A DNA stretch of 64,000 nt from an uncultured Anaerolineae bacterium (GTDB lineage: Bacteria; Chloroflexota; Anaerolineae; Aggregatilineales; Phototrophicaceae): positions 434,001 to 498,000 of the forward strand of contig CALKJO010000002.1 in assembly GCA_937995825.1 (NCBI GenBank), read 5' to 3'. Numbering within the stretch: the stretch's first letter is position 1; every line of letters begins with the position of its first letter. The notes below the pieces were generated by a model. That model ran no database searches and was not told the origin of the DNA. It saw nothing but the letters and a program-made list of their open reading frames with translations. Made by a program: the position numbers and the translations under genes. This document shows positions 35,055 through 44,066 of this stretch, piece after piece.

Positions 35055-36248
35055 ATGGACGAACTCGAACTCGACCTGGAGTCCATCGCCCATAATGGGA
35101 TCGCGGTGGCGCGCCATGAAGGACGTCCCGTGTTCATCCCGGTCGGCGTCCCGCCGTTTGGCGTGATCGGCGAGCGCGTCCGCGTGCGCATCACCCGCGA
35201 CAAGAAAAGCCATGCCTTCGCCGAGATCATCGCGGTCATCCGCGAGTCGCCGGAGCGCCGCGCGCCGCGCTGCCAGCATTACGGCGTCTGCGGCGGCTGT
35301 CATTTTCAGCATGTCGATTACGCCGCGCAGCTGGCGTATAAGCGGGCGGTGGTGGTCGAGCAGTTGGCGCGCATCGGCGGGCTGCGCGATGTCGAAGTCG
35401 GGGAGACGATCCCCAGCGCGGCGGAATGGGCATACCGCTCGCATATCACGCTGCGCCCCGATCAGCGCGGGCGGCTTGGCTATACGGGCGTGGATGGCAA
35501 AAGCCATGTCGCCATCGACGAATGCCCCATCGCGCAGCCGCCGTTGATCGCGCTGGCGCGGGCGGCTCGCGCCCCGAAGGGCAGCCGCGCCCGGATTCAG
35601 ATCGGCATGGACGACGCCGGCGCTGCGCTGGGCGCGCCGATCCTCCAGATCGGGGCGCAGGACGCCGACGATGCCGCGCCGATCCCGACTGCCGGCGCGC
35701 AGCGCGTCACATATCATGTGCGCGGGCGGTCATTTCGCGTCACGGCGGGCGGATTCTTTCAGGTCAACGCGGCGGCGGCGGGCGCGCTGGTGGACGTGGT
35801 GCGCCGCCGCATCGATCCGGGGCTGCGCGTGCTGGACTTATACGCCGGAGTCGGGCTGTTCAGCGCTTTTTTGGCGCAAGAAGCCGATGGTGTGACGGCG
35901 GTCGAGGGTTTCGCGCCTGCCGCCGCCGATCTGCGCCACAATCTGGCAGACCTGCCCAATACGGCGATCATCGAGGGCGCGGTCGAGCGCGTCCTGCGCG
36001 ATCTGATGCCGATCTATGATGCCGCCGTCGTCGATCCGCCGCGCACCGGCATCAAACCGGAGGCGCTCGAACGGCTGCTGCGGCTTGCGCCGCGCCGAAT
36101 CGTCTATGTCTCATGCGACCCGGCGACTCTGGCGCGCGATGCAAAACTGCTGACTCAGGCGGGCTACGCGCTGATCGACGCGCAGCCGGTCGATATGTTC
36201 CCGCAGACCTATCACGTCGAGACCGTCGCGGCGTTCATGCGCGCCTGA
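35055..36248 (+). CDS. rlmD: 23S rRNA (uracil-5-)-methyltransferase, RumA/RlmD family
   Basis: A 397-residue enzyme of the TrmA/RumA family that methylates C5 of a uridine in rRNA (possibly tRNA) with S-adenosylmethionine. An N-terminal TRAM-like domain (1-60) leads into the Fe-S cysteines CQHYGVCGGCHFQH (about 74-87). The SAM motif is LDLYAGVGLFSAFLA; DPPRTGI and the catalytic cysteine in YVSCDPATLARD follow. All key residues are present. It starts one base after the permease stop, so a housekeeping rRNA enzyme is attached to a sugar-importer operon. Whether the target is U1939, U747 or a tRNA site cannot be told from sequence alone. Confidence 0.88.
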   Translation: MDELELDLESIAHNGIAVARHEGRPVFIPVGVPPFGVIGERVRVRITRDKKSHAFAEIIAVIRESPERRAPRCQHYGVCGGCHFQHVDYAAQLAYKRAVVVEQLARIGGLRDVEVGETIPSAAEWAYRSHITLRPDQRGRLGYTGVDGKSHVAIDECPIAQPPLIALARAARAPKGSRARIQIGMDDAGAALGAPILQIGAQDADDAAPIPTAGAQRVTYHVRGRSFRVTAGGFFQVNAAAAGALVDVVRRRIDPGLRVLDLYAGVGLFSAFLAQEADGVTAVEGFAPAAADLRHNLADLPNTAIIEGAVERVLRDLMPIYDAAVVDPPRTGIKPEALERLLRLAPRRIVYVSCDPATLARDAKLLTQAGYALIDAQPVDMFPQTYHVETVAAFMRA

Positions 36249-36319
36249 TCGTTGTACAACCCTGCTGCCGATGGCTGCGTATACAAGGATCAGTTAAAGC
36301 GCAATGAAGGGGATTTCTC

Positions 36320-36688
36320 ATGTCGTTATTGGGCAACATCGTCTGGTTGATCTTCGGCGGCTTGATCGCCGCACTGGGCTATCTGATCGGCGGATTAGTG
36401 CTGTGCCTGACGGTCATCGGGATTCCGTTTGGGATCGCGTCGTTTCAGTTGGCGGGGGCAGTTCTCGCGCCGTTCGGCAAGGAGATCACGCGCACCGCGA
36501 CCGGATCGGGTGTCCTGGCGATGATCTTCAACGTGATCTGGATTTTGCTGTTCGGCTGGGGGATTGCGCTGGCGCATATCGCGGGCGGAGTCACGCTGTG
36601 CATCACCGTCATCGGCATCCCGTTCGGCATCCAGCATTTCAAGCTGGTTCCGGTGGCGCTGCTGCCGTTCAGCTACAAGCTGGAATGA
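36320..36688 (+). CDS. yccF: YccF-family inner-membrane protein
   Basis: A 122-residue membrane protein made of two copies of the YccF unit. Each has a helix with the consensus GLxLCxTVIGIPFGI followed by a PFG-like turn (LVLCLTVIGIPFGIASFQLA..LAPFG and VTLCITVIGIPFGIQHFKLVPVALLPF). GNIVWLIFGG opens each half in family style. Function is unknown in the family. AAGGGG precedes ATG 36320. Confidence 0.9.
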   Translation: MSLLGNIVWLIFGGLIAALGYLIGGLVLCLTVIGIPFGIASFQLAGAVLAPFGKEITRTATGSGVLAMIFNVIWILLFGWGIALAHIAGGVTLCITVIGIPFGIQHFKLVPVALLPFSYKLE

Positions 36689-36700
36689 GCGCCGCAGCGA

Positions 36701-36925
36701 GTGAATAGTCTGCTTTTCATTGCGGCGTTCGTGAAGCATCAGCTGCCCGACCATGAAGTGAGAACCGTCCCCGAAGTCGGCTGGACTGGTATGAAAAATG
36801 GCGAATTCCTGAAGCGCATGGCGGGCGTTTAAGACGCCTTCATCACAGCGGATAGCAACATGGAGTATCAGCATGTCCTGGAGGGTGTGCAGGTTGGCTT
36901 TGTCTCGCGATCTGCCCCTAAACAT
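36701..36925 (+). pseudogene. Broken DUF5615 (PIN-like) toxin-type gene
   Basis: From GTG 36701 the frame reads ..QLPDHEVRTVPEVGWTGMKNG-EFLKRMAGV, a TAA stop at 36830-36832, and then in the same frame DAFITADSNMEYQHVLEGV. This matches the DUF5615 PIN-like family (HEVRTV.E.GW.G.KNGELL......FDVF.T.DRN...Q). The stop replaces the residue before DAF. The N-terminal LLDE motif has also degenerated to LLFIAAF, and the C-terminus has no clear end before the opposite-strand ymdB gene. An in-frame nonsense codon plus lost acidic residues make it a dead gene. Family members often pair with small antitoxins; no partner remains here. Confidence 0.68.
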
Positions 36926-37708
36926 TCAGGTCAGGCGGATGATCGACTCGGCGGCGCGCCCCGCCGTTGTGATCAGCACCGCGCCCAGCTCCACCGCGCC
37001 TTCAGCGAAGCGCCAGGGCGTATCGTCATAGAGGCGTTTGCGCATGGCGCTGACGAATTTGTCCGGGTGATAGCCGAGGATGCCGCCGCCGCGTCCGGTC
37101 ATGCCGACATCACTGACGTAGGCGACTCCGCCGGGCAGGATGTGCGTGTCATTGGTCGGCACATGCGTATGCGTGCCGACCAGCGCGCTGATGCGTCCAG
37201 CGCTGGCGAAGGCGACGGTCAGCTTTTCCTCAGTCGATGCACCGTGAAAATCGACCAGCACGGCATCAGTGCGGTCGTTCCAGGCGTCAAGCTGCTGATC
37301 GAGCGCCGCCAGCGGGTCATCCGCCAGCGGCAGCGCGTCGCGGCTGGTCAGATTGACCACGCCGAGCCGCAGCCCGCCCTTGTGGATGATGGTGGAGCCG
37401 CGCCCTGGCGCGCTCGTCCCATAGTTGAGCGGGCGCAGGACGCGCAAATCGGCATGGACGGCGTGCCCCTCCGCGCCATCCCACGAATGATTGCCACCGG
37501 TCACCGCGTCCACGCCCAATGCCCACAGCCGCGCCAGCGACGCAGCAGACATGCCGGCGACGACGAAGCTGGCAGCGCCGGACAGCTCCAGGTTTTCGGC
37601 GTTGGCGATGATGAAGTCCGGCTGATGCTGCGCGGCAAGTTCAGGCAGCCGCATCTCCAGATAGTCAAGTCCCGCCCCGACAATATCCCCGACAAAAATG
37701 ATCTTCAT
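36926..37708 (-). CDS. ymdB: YmdB-family metallophosphoesterase
   Basis: A 260-residue calcineurin-like phosphoesterase of the YmdB (TIGR00282) family, which hydrolyses cyclic nucleotides such as cAMP in characterised members. Metal and active-site motifs: FVGDIVGAGL (Asp), IIANAENLE (Asn), GGNHSWD (Asn-His), VDFHGASTEEK (His) and ALVGTHTHVPTND (His-x-His). All are present. The start ATG 37708 overlaps the stop of the upstream permease (ATGA), so it is the last gene of the third importer operon. That link suggests nucleotide signalling tied to sugar uptake, which is an inference. Confidence 0.92.
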   Translation of the reverse strand: MKIIFVGDIVGAGLDYLEMRLPELAAQHQPDFIIANAENLELSGAASFVVAGMSAASLARLWALGVDAVTGGNHSWDGAEGHAVHADLRVLRPLNYGTSAPGRGSTIIHKGGLRLGVVNLTSRDALPLADDPLAALDQQLDAWNDRTDAVLVDFHGASTEEKLTVAFASAGRISALVGTHTHVPTNDTHILPGGVAYVSDVGMTGRGGGILGYHPDKFVSAMRKRLYDDTPWRFAEGAVELGAVLITTAGRAAESIIRLT

Positions 37709-38544
37709 CCCTTGATTGCTCCATCGACAAAGGTCGTCAGCACGCGCCGACGCATCAGTAAAAAGATGATCGCGGTCGGGAGGCTGGTCAGCACCGACGC
37801 CGCCATGATCGCGCCCCAGTAATCGCCGCCCTCTGGACTGGTATAGAAAATCTGCACCGCCACCGTCAGCGTATATGAGCGCGGATTGCCGCCGCCGACC
37901 AGCAGGGGCCAGATGAATTGATTCCACGTGTTGATCAGCACGTAAATCCCGACCGCCAGCACCGGCGACAGATTCGCCGGCATCAGCACGCGCCACAGGA
38001 TGTCCCATGAGTTCGCGCCGTCGATCATGGCGGCTTCCATGACTTCGCGGGGGAAGCTCATGAAGTGCTGGCGCAGCAGAAAAATGCCGAAGCCGAGCGA
38101 GATGCCCAGCATCGGCAGGATCAAGCCCGGCAGCGTGTTGATCAGCCGCCACCGCGCCAGCAGCAGATAATTCGGAATATAGGTGACCACAAAAGGAACC
38201 ATCAGGCTAATGATGATCAAGCCCAGGAGCAGATTCTTGAAGCGGAAATTGAAATACGCGAATGAAAACGCCGCCGGGATCGCCAGCGCAAGCTGACCGA
38301 GCGTCACACTGCCCGCAAAAGCGACGCTGTTGAGCAGATAGCGCGGGATGTCCATCTGCCGCAGCACCGCCTGATAATTCTCCAAGCTCGGCGGGATGGT
38401 GAAGGGCAGGATCGGATTGGCGAAGATGAGCTGCGGCGCTTTGAAGCTGATCCCGACCAGATAGACCAAGGGCATCAGGACGAGCGCGGAGACGACGATC
38501 AGGATCGTCCGCGACAGCCAGACGGCGCGCCAGCTAGCGGTCAT
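37705..38544 (-). CDS. Carbohydrate ABC transporter permease, MalG/UgpE type
   Basis: A 279-residue CUT1 permease with six helices (TILIVVSALVLMPLVYLVGISFK at the start). The EAA loop is EAAMIDGANSWDILWRVLMP, and the helix LINTWNQFIWPLLVGG follows. It overlaps the upstream permease gene by 11 bases and the downstream ymdB by 4 bases, so the three are translated as a unit. It pairs with the MalF-type permease and the binding protein upstream. Confidence 0.91.
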   Translation of the reverse strand: MTASWRAVWLSRTILIVVSALVLMPLVYLVGISFKAPQLIFANPILPFTIPPSLENYQAVLRQMDIPRYLLNSVAFAGSVTLGQLALAIPAAFSFAYFNFRFKNLLLGLIIISLMVPFVVTYIPNYLLLARWRLINTLPGLILPMLGISLGFGIFLLRQHFMSFPREVMEAAMIDGANSWDILWRVLMPANLSPVLAVGIYVLINTWNQFIWPLLVGGGNPRSYTLTVAVQIFYTSPEGGDYWGAIMAASVLTSLPTAIIFLLMRRRVLTTFVDGAIKG

Positions 38545-39475
38545 AATGCACCCGCCGGTCGAGCAGGCGATACTGTAAGAGGGCGAAGCCGCCGAACAGC
38601 AGGATCATCACCACCGACATCGCTGATGCATAGCCGGCGCGGAAGAACTGAAAGCCCTCTTGATAGATGGCGTACATCAAGTTGTTGCTGGCGTTGGCGG
38701 GTCCGCCCAGCGTCATGACGCGGATCGGCACAAACACATACTCCAGCCCCTGAATCAGCGTGATCACCAGCAGAAACAAGCCGGTCGGCGCGAACAGCGG
38801 CAGGATGACGCGCCGCATCAGCGACCAGCCGTGCGCCCCATCGACGTAGGCGGCTTCGAGATAGTCGCGCGGGATCGCTTTCAGCCCCGCCAGCGCCAGC
38901 AGGAAATGAAAGCCCATGACTTTCCAGTTGGCGACCAGCGCGACGGCGGGCAGCGCAGTGAACGAATCCGTCAGCCATTGCACCGGCTGCGTGACGCCGA
39001 AGGGCTGCAGCAGCGTGTTGAACAAGCCGGTGCGCGTCGGCAGATAGAACCAGACCCAGACCAGCGTCGCGACGCTGGTGGCGATCACCGTCGGAAAAAA
39101 CATCGCCGATTGGTAAAAATCGACCTCTTTATCGGTGAGCTGGAGCGTCAGAAATGCCAGCGAGATCGGCAGCGCCACCACTGCCACCACCGCGATCAGC
39201 AGATAGACCAGAGTCTGCCCGATGATCTGGCGGAAATTGGGATCGGCGAGCAGGCGGGCGTAATTGTCCAGCCCGACATAATTCTGCCGGTCGCGGACGA
39301 TATTCCATTCATAAAAGCTGATCTGTACCGTCCGCGCCAGCGGATAAAAGACGAAAATGAAGATGAAGATCAGCGCGGGGGCGATATACAGATAGGGGAC
39401 GAGCTTCTGAAAGCGCAGGCGGCGCGTTTGCCCCGCCTGCGCTGCGGCTGCCGCCGTTTTTGCTCTGACTGCCAT
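38534..39475 (-). CDS. Carbohydrate ABC transporter permease, MalF/UgpA type
   Basis: A 313-residue CUT1 permease: LVPYLYIAPALIFIFIFVFYPLARTVQISFYEW is the classic first helix, the EAA loop is EAAYVDGAHGWSLMRRVILP, and TLGGPANASNNLMYAIYQEGF is the late conserved stretch. ATG 39475 is preferred; a TTG at 39502 would add nine residues but has no ribosome binding site. The AAAGGTG about 13 bases before 39475 is only moderate. A 10-bp hairpin separates it from the binding-protein gene. Confidence 0.89.
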   Translation of the reverse strand: MAVRAKTAAAAAQAGQTRRLRFQKLVPYLYIAPALIFIFIFVFYPLARTVQISFYEWNIVRDRQNYVGLDNYARLLADPNFRQIIGQTLVYLLIAVVAVVALPISLAFLTLQLTDKEVDFYQSAMFFPTVIATSVATLVWVWFYLPTRTGLFNTLLQPFGVTQPVQWLTDSFTALPAVALVANWKVMGFHFLLALAGLKAIPRDYLEAAYVDGAHGWSLMRRVILPLFAPTGLFLLVITLIQGLEYVFVPIRVMTLGGPANASNNLMYAIYQEGFQFFRAGYASAMSVVMILLFGGFALLQYRLLDRRVHYDR

Positions 39476-39512
39476 AAGCTGAGTCGTTTCACCTTTGCTC
39501 AATGGGTGTGAA

Positions 39513-39540
39513 AGAGGGGCGCAAGCCTCAGCGCCCCTCT
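39513..39540 (-). terminator. 10-bp hairpin between binding-protein and permease genes
   Basis: AGAGGGGCGC (39513-39522) and GCGCCCCTCT (39531-39540) form a perfect stem around an 8-base loop, 25 bases after the stop of the binding-protein gene. Only TT follows on the minus strand, so termination may be weak. It may instead protect the 3' end of the binding-protein mRNA. Confidence 0.6.
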
Positions 39541-39565
39541 CAAAGCATACCGCAAAATGACCGGA

Positions 39566-40858
39566 TCAGCCCGCCGCGCCGCAGGGTTCACTGCCGATCA
39601 GCGCGTTGATCTCCTGCGCCGCCGTCGTGAGCGCGGCTTCCGCCGTGAGCTGACCGCCAAGCGCCGCCTGCACCGCGCGGAACAGCGCCGCGCCCGCCGC
39701 CAGCCCATTCTCGCCGGGGAACGAAGTCCAGACGATCATGTTTTCGATCTGGCTGGTGGCGACCTGCTGGATCGGGTTCTGGGCGTAGAAATCCGCCAGG
39801 TAGTTCGGGTCTTCGGTCAGGCTGGGGATCAGCGGGATGTAGCCCGTGCCTTTCGTCCATTCAGTGACGCCTTCCGCCGACACGAGATGCTGCGCAAAGC
39901 GCCACGCGGCTTCCTGGCGCGCCGGATCGGTGGCGAAGAAGACCAGCATGTTGCCGCCGGTGGGCAGGCGGGTCGGCTTGTCGCCGAACTGCGGATAGGT
40001 GGTGGCGCGCAGTTCGTCGAAGCTCTTGTTGTTGGTGATCGCGCCGCGTCCGGCGATGCTCCAGAAGAGCGCGCCCGCCTGACCCGTCCAGAAGACTGTG
40101 CGCGACTGATCGAGCGCGTTGACCGCGTAGCCGTTGGCGACCCAGTCCGCCCAGGTTTGCAGCGCCTCAATTGCCTCCGGCGAGTCGACGCCCGCCGCGA
40201 ACGTGCCATCGGCTTCGCAGATCAGCAGATTGCCGCCGTTGCTGGCGATCAGGTTCTCAATCGCCCAGTTGTCAGCGGCGTAGTCAATCGAGATCAGCGG
40301 CAGATCGAGCGCTTCCTTGAAGATGGCGGCGGCTTCCGTCCATTCCTGGATCGTCTGCGGCGGATTGTCGGGGTCGAGTCCTGCCTGCTCAAAGAGCGCC
40401 GGATTGTAGTAAGCGACAGCATTGGAGAGCGAATACGCCAGACCGACATGCTCGCCGTTGACCAGCGTCAGATCGAAGATGTTCTGCGGGATCGCGGCGA
40501 AAACCTCCTCACCGCCGTACAGCTCGATCAGCGACTCAATCGGGATGTAGGGCAGCGCGGCAGCGGTGTAGCTCAGGTAGGGCCAGCCGATCTGGACGAC
40601 ATCCGGCGGGTTGCCGCCCGCAATCGCGGTCAGCGCATCCTGCACCAGCGTGTCATAACGATCTTTCGGGCGCGACTCGACGTTGATATCCGGGTTGGCG
40701 GCTTCAAAGCTGGCGATCAGCGCGTCCACCTGGGGACCGCCGAATGCGCTGGTGTTGATATTCCAATATTCGATGGTGATCGGCTGCTGCGCAGCACCGA
40801 TCCCGACGCTGAACACAAATAACACACCAAACAGCACCAGAAGCAAACGCAGTTTCAT
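39566..40858 (-). CDS. Extracellular sugar-binding protein (family 1)
   Basis: A 430-residue secreted binding protein. The signal peptide is KLRLLLVLFGVLFVFSVGIGAAQ without a lipobox. The mature N-terminus ITIEYWNINTSAFGGPQVDALIASFEAANPDINV is the standard family-1 opening, and DVVQIGWPYLSY, VGLAYSLSNAVAYYNPALFEQAG and TIQEWTEAAAIF follow. It is the first gene of the third importer operon. GGGAGGA just before ATG 40858 is a strong ribosome binding site. The sugar is unknown. Confidence 0.91.
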   Translation of the reverse strand: MKLRLLLVLFGVLFVFSVGIGAAQQPITIEYWNINTSAFGGPQVDALIASFEAANPDINVESRPKDRYDTLVQDALTAIAGGNPPDVVQIGWPYLSYTAAALPYIPIESLIELYGGEEVFAAIPQNIFDLTLVNGEHVGLAYSLSNAVAYYNPALFEQAGLDPDNPPQTIQEWTEAAAIFKEALDLPLISIDYAADNWAIENLIASNGGNLLICEADGTFAAGVDSPEAIEALQTWADWVANGYAVNALDQSRTVFWTGQAGALFWSIAGRGAITNNKSFDELRATTYPQFGDKPTRLPTGGNMLVFFATDPARQEAAWRFAQHLVSAEGVTEWTKGTGYIPLIPSLTEDPNYLADFYAQNPIQQVATSQIENMIVWTSFPGENGLAAGAALFRAVQAALGGQLTAEAALTTAAQEINALIGSEPCGAAG

Positions 40859-40995
40859 TGAGGAATCCTCCCAAAGGTGAAATACCTCCAGAAGGGTAGC
40901 GTCGATTAGTTAACTGAACCGCCAGCAAAGATTAAATTTTCCTGCGCAAATCTTAATCATAACGCGCACCAGTTAATGAGCGTGCGCATCGGCGT

Positions 40996-43566
40996 TCATC
41001 CGCGCAGCTTGGCGCCGAGTTCGCGCTCCGCCGCCTTGACCAAGCGCTGATGCACGCTGGCGACCTCGTTATCCGTCAGCGTGCGCGCGTCCGTCTGATA
41101 GACCAGGTTATACGCCAGGCTTTTATGCCCCGCCGGGATCGGATCGCCGCGATAGACATCGAACAGCGTGCAGCGCTTGAGCAGATCGCCGCCCGCTTTG
41201 ACCAACACGGCTTCGACCGCCGCCGCCGGCGTCTCCTCTGTGACCACCAGCGCGATATCCTGCAGGATCGGCGGCGTCACCGCCAGCGGCGTGATCGGGT
41301 AGAGCGCGGGCGAGAAGCCGAGCAGGGCATCTAAATCGATCTCCGCCACATACACCGGCGCGCCCGTCAGCTCGAACGCCGATGCGACCAGCGGATGCAG
41401 CTCGCCGAAGTCACCGACCGGCTTGCCATCCAGCATCAAGCGCGCGGAGCGCCCAGGATGCAGCGAGGTGTGCGGGGAGCGCTCATAGACGATCCTCGCT
41501 CGGATGTGCAGCCCGCGCAGCAAGCCCTCGATGACCCCTTTCAGGTCGAAGTAATCGACATTGGCGGCGCTGTCCACGCCCAGCCAGGAGACGGGATAGC
41601 GCCGCCCGGTCATCAGCAGCCCCAGACGGCGCGGCTCATCCGGCAGCGGATCGTCCGGGCGCGTCAGATAGACCGCGCCGATCTCGAACACCTGCTGCCG
41701 ATTCGTGAAGCGCGCATTGTGCCGTGCATTCTCCAATAAACTGATCAGCAGCGTCTTGCGCATGACCGTTTTATCGCTGCTGATCGGGTTGGCGAGCGTC
41801 ACATACGGATTCAGCGGCAGCGACGACGCCAGCCCAGGCGGCACGAGCTGCGCCTCGCGCGCCGGCGTGGTCATGCGGTAGCTGATCTGCTCGCGCAGTC
41901 CGAGCGCCGCCAGCACATCGCGCGCCATCTCCTCCTGTTCGAGCGCCGGATTGCCGCGCTGCGCCGGCATCTCATCCGCGATCAGCGTCTGCGCGATGCG
42001 GTCATAGCCGTAGGCGCGGGCGATCTCCTCGACCAGATCGGCGCGCCCGATGGTGTCCTCGCCGATGTCCATCCGGTAATCGGGGACAGTCACGTGCAGC
42101 GTCTCGCCGTCGATCTCAACCGCGAACGCCGCCCGCCGCAGCAGACCCGCCGCCTCTGCCGCGCTCATGCGCACGCCGAGCAGGCGCTCGATCTCGCGCG
42201 CCGGCAGATCGACTTTGATGGGCGGCTGTGGGTTCGGGTAGACATCGATCACGCCAGCAGCGATCTGCCCGCCGCCCGTCTGCCGCATCAGTTCGATCCC
42301 GCGCTTCAGCCCCAAGATCGCCTGCGACGGATGCACGCCTCGGCTGAAACGGTAGCCGGCATCAGTGCGCACCGCCTGCGTGGTCATCGTGCGGCGGATG
42401 TTGATGTAATTCCAGCTCGCCGCCTCCAAAAGCACGTTGCGCGTGCCGTCGTCGATCTCGGTCTCCGCGCCGCCGATGATGCCGCCAAGCGAGAGCGCGC
42501 CCGCCGTGTCCGCCACCAAGATGTTGTGCGGTTCGAGCGCCCGCTTGACGTGATCGAGCGTCTCCAGCGTCTCGCCCGGCTCCGGCGTGCGCGTGATGAT
42601 GGTCGGCGCGCCGCCGCCCGCCCGCGCTGCCAGCTTGTCATAGTCGAAGGCATGGAGCGGCTGCCCGATCTCGAAGGTGATATAGTTGGTGACATCGACG
42701 ATGTTGTTGATCGGGCGCGACCCGACCAGCCGCAGCCGCCGCTGCATCCATTCGGGCGACGGCTTGACCTTTGTGTCGCGCAGCAGCGCCGCCGTGAAGC
42801 GCGGATTGAGCGCCGAATCGCGAATTTCGACCCGCACCGCGTCCCCAAGCGGCGCGCCGTCCATCACGGCGTCGAATGACGGCGGGCGCAGCGGCAGATC
42901 GAGCAGAAATGCGATCTCGCGGGCGACTCCATAGATGCTGATGGCGCGCGCCAGGTTCGGCGTGAACTCGATCTCAAAGACCACATCGCCCAGCACATCT
43001 TGAAGCGGCGTCCCCGGTGCAAACGGCGTCCCATCGCGGCGCAAAATCGGCTCATGGAACAGGATCACCCCGTCATGATCGTCGGATATGCCCAGTTCCT
43101 TCTCCGAACAGACCATGCTCCGGTTGGGAATCCCGCGCAGCGGCTTCTCTTTTAGGATCATCCGCTGCGGCTCATCGCTGTGTCCGTCCCAGACCTCCGC
43201 GCCTTCCGCCGCAAACGCTGTCCACAGCGGCATGTCCAGCGCCTGCCCTTGGTAGTCGAACAGGTTCGGCGCGCCCGTCACGCACTGCTCGATCACCCCG
43301 CCGCCAATCTCGACCATCGCCAGCACCAGCCGGTCAGCGTTCGGATGCGGCTTGACCTCGCGGATCGCCCCTAGCAGAATCCGCTCCCGATCCCAGACCA
43401 GATGATCCGACTTGGGATAGCGCAGCCCCGGCACGCTCGCCTGCGGCACGCCGATATACGCAATCGCCGCGACTTCCAGCCCCGCCAGCGTCAGCCGCTC
43501 CGCCAGCGCCTCCGCCGGCAGATCGATGTCTACAAAGTCTTTCAGCCATGATAATGGCACGCGCAT
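40996..43566 (-). CDS. pheT: Phenylalanine-tRNA ligase, beta subunit
   Basis: An 856-residue bacterial-type PheT, full length. The opening MRVPLSWLKDFVDIDLPAEALAERLTLAGLEV is diagnostic. The tRNA-binding OB domain (ILLGAIREVKPHPNADRLVLAMVEIGG), the B3/B4 editing region (NPRFTAALLRDTKVKPSPEWMQRRLRLVGSRPINNIVDVTNY), the B5 domain, the core (KTVMRKTLLISLLENARHN) and the C-terminal FDX-ACB domain (PILQDIALVVTEETPAAAVEAVL) follow in order. With PheS it forms the (alpha-beta)2 enzyme. Unusually, a STAS-like gene lies between pheT and pheS. Confidence 0.97.
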   Translation of the reverse strand: MRVPLSWLKDFVDIDLPAEALAERLTLAGLEVAAIAYIGVPQASVPGLRYPKSDHLVWDRERILLGAIREVKPHPNADRLVLAMVEIGGGVIEQCVTGAPNLFDYQGQALDMPLWTAFAAEGAEVWDGHSDEPQRMILKEKPLRGIPNRSMVCSEKELGISDDHDGVILFHEPILRRDGTPFAPGTPLQDVLGDVVFEIEFTPNLARAISIYGVAREIAFLLDLPLRPPSFDAVMDGAPLGDAVRVEIRDSALNPRFTAALLRDTKVKPSPEWMQRRLRLVGSRPINNIVDVTNYITFEIGQPLHAFDYDKLAARAGGGAPTIITRTPEPGETLETLDHVKRALEPHNILVADTAGALSLGGIIGGAETEIDDGTRNVLLEAASWNYINIRRTMTTQAVRTDAGYRFSRGVHPSQAILGLKRGIELMRQTGGGQIAAGVIDVYPNPQPPIKVDLPAREIERLLGVRMSAAEAAGLLRRAAFAVEIDGETLHVTVPDYRMDIGEDTIGRADLVEEIARAYGYDRIAQTLIADEMPAQRGNPALEQEEMARDVLAALGLREQISYRMTTPAREAQLVPPGLASSLPLNPYVTLANPISSDKTVMRKTLLISLLENARHNARFTNRQQVFEIGAVYLTRPDDPLPDEPRRLGLLMTGRRYPVSWLGVDSAANVDYFDLKGVIEGLLRGLHIRARIVYERSPHTSLHPGRSARLMLDGKPVGDFGELHPLVASAFELTGAPVYVAEIDLDALLGFSPALYPITPLAVTPPILQDIALVVTEETPAAAVEAVLVKAGGDLLKRCTLFDVYRGDPIPAGHKSLAYNLVYQTDARTLTDNEVASVHQRLVKAAERELGAKLRG

Positions 43567-43606
43567 GTTCCCGTTTGCTCCTCGGTGTCTCTGCCAGTTG
43601 ATTTGA

Positions 43607-43996
43607 TTAAGGGTCTTTTTGCAGTTGGGCGAGTTCGTTGGCGACGACCGCTCTTGCCTTCTCTATCGCCTCATCGCGCGTCTTGACATGTGCCACCTTC
43701 AAGCGGAAGACCTCTGTCAGCGTTCTGACGCCGAATGCCGCAAGCAGTTCGGTGCTGACGACGATGATCTGCTTGAGATTGGGGTCGATCTGCGCGGCTT
43801 GGCGGGTGGTCTTGAGATCAATCGGCGTCAGCTTCGCCTCGCTCAGATCATAGATCAATACGTAGAATCCGTCGATATGCTGCTTGGCGTAAGCGCAGCG
43901 GTCTTGTGTGTGCTGCTCAAACACCGGCGTGGTGAGCCGTCCCTCTGCTTTGATGCAGATGATGCGCGAGTCGATCAGTTCAATCGGTGTGATCAC
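43607..43996 (-). CDS. Small STAS/SpoIIAA-like protein
   Basis: A 129-residue alpha/beta protein. The N-terminal strand SRIICIKAEGRLTTPVFEQHT, then GFYVLIYDLSEAKLTPIDLKTTRQA, IIVVSTELLAAF and a C-terminal helix follow the STAS or SpoIIAA-like layout: alternating strands and helices, with the acidic DLS turn where anti-sigma antagonists carry the phosphorylated Ser. It begins at GTG 43996, with AAGGA 9 bases upstream. It lies between pheS and pheT in the same direction, 40 bases before pheT. The role is unknown; regulation of the synthetase has not been shown. Confidence 0.68.
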   Translation of the reverse strand: MITPIELIDSRIICIKAEGRLTTPVFEQHTQDRCAYAKQHIDGFYVLIYDLSEAKLTPIDLKTTRQAAQIDPNLKQIIVVSTELLAAFGVRTLTEVFRLKVAHVKTRDEAIEKARAVVANELAQLQKDP

Positions 43997-44066
43997 AGGA
44001 GCGATCCTTTCTCAAACAACCCCCACTTAATGATCAAACTCTAACGTCTGCGCGGCTCACGCATCC

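Noticed and set aside
39557..40822. 421-codon open frame on the plus strand
   Set aside because: Antisense to the binding-protein gene, which has a signal peptide, a ribosome binding site and family motifs.
40905..40985. Inverted repeats (AAGATT/AATCTT, GTTAAC) upstream of the third importer as an operator
   Set aside because: The arms are only six bases, AT-rich and not aligned with a recognisable promoter, so chance is likely.
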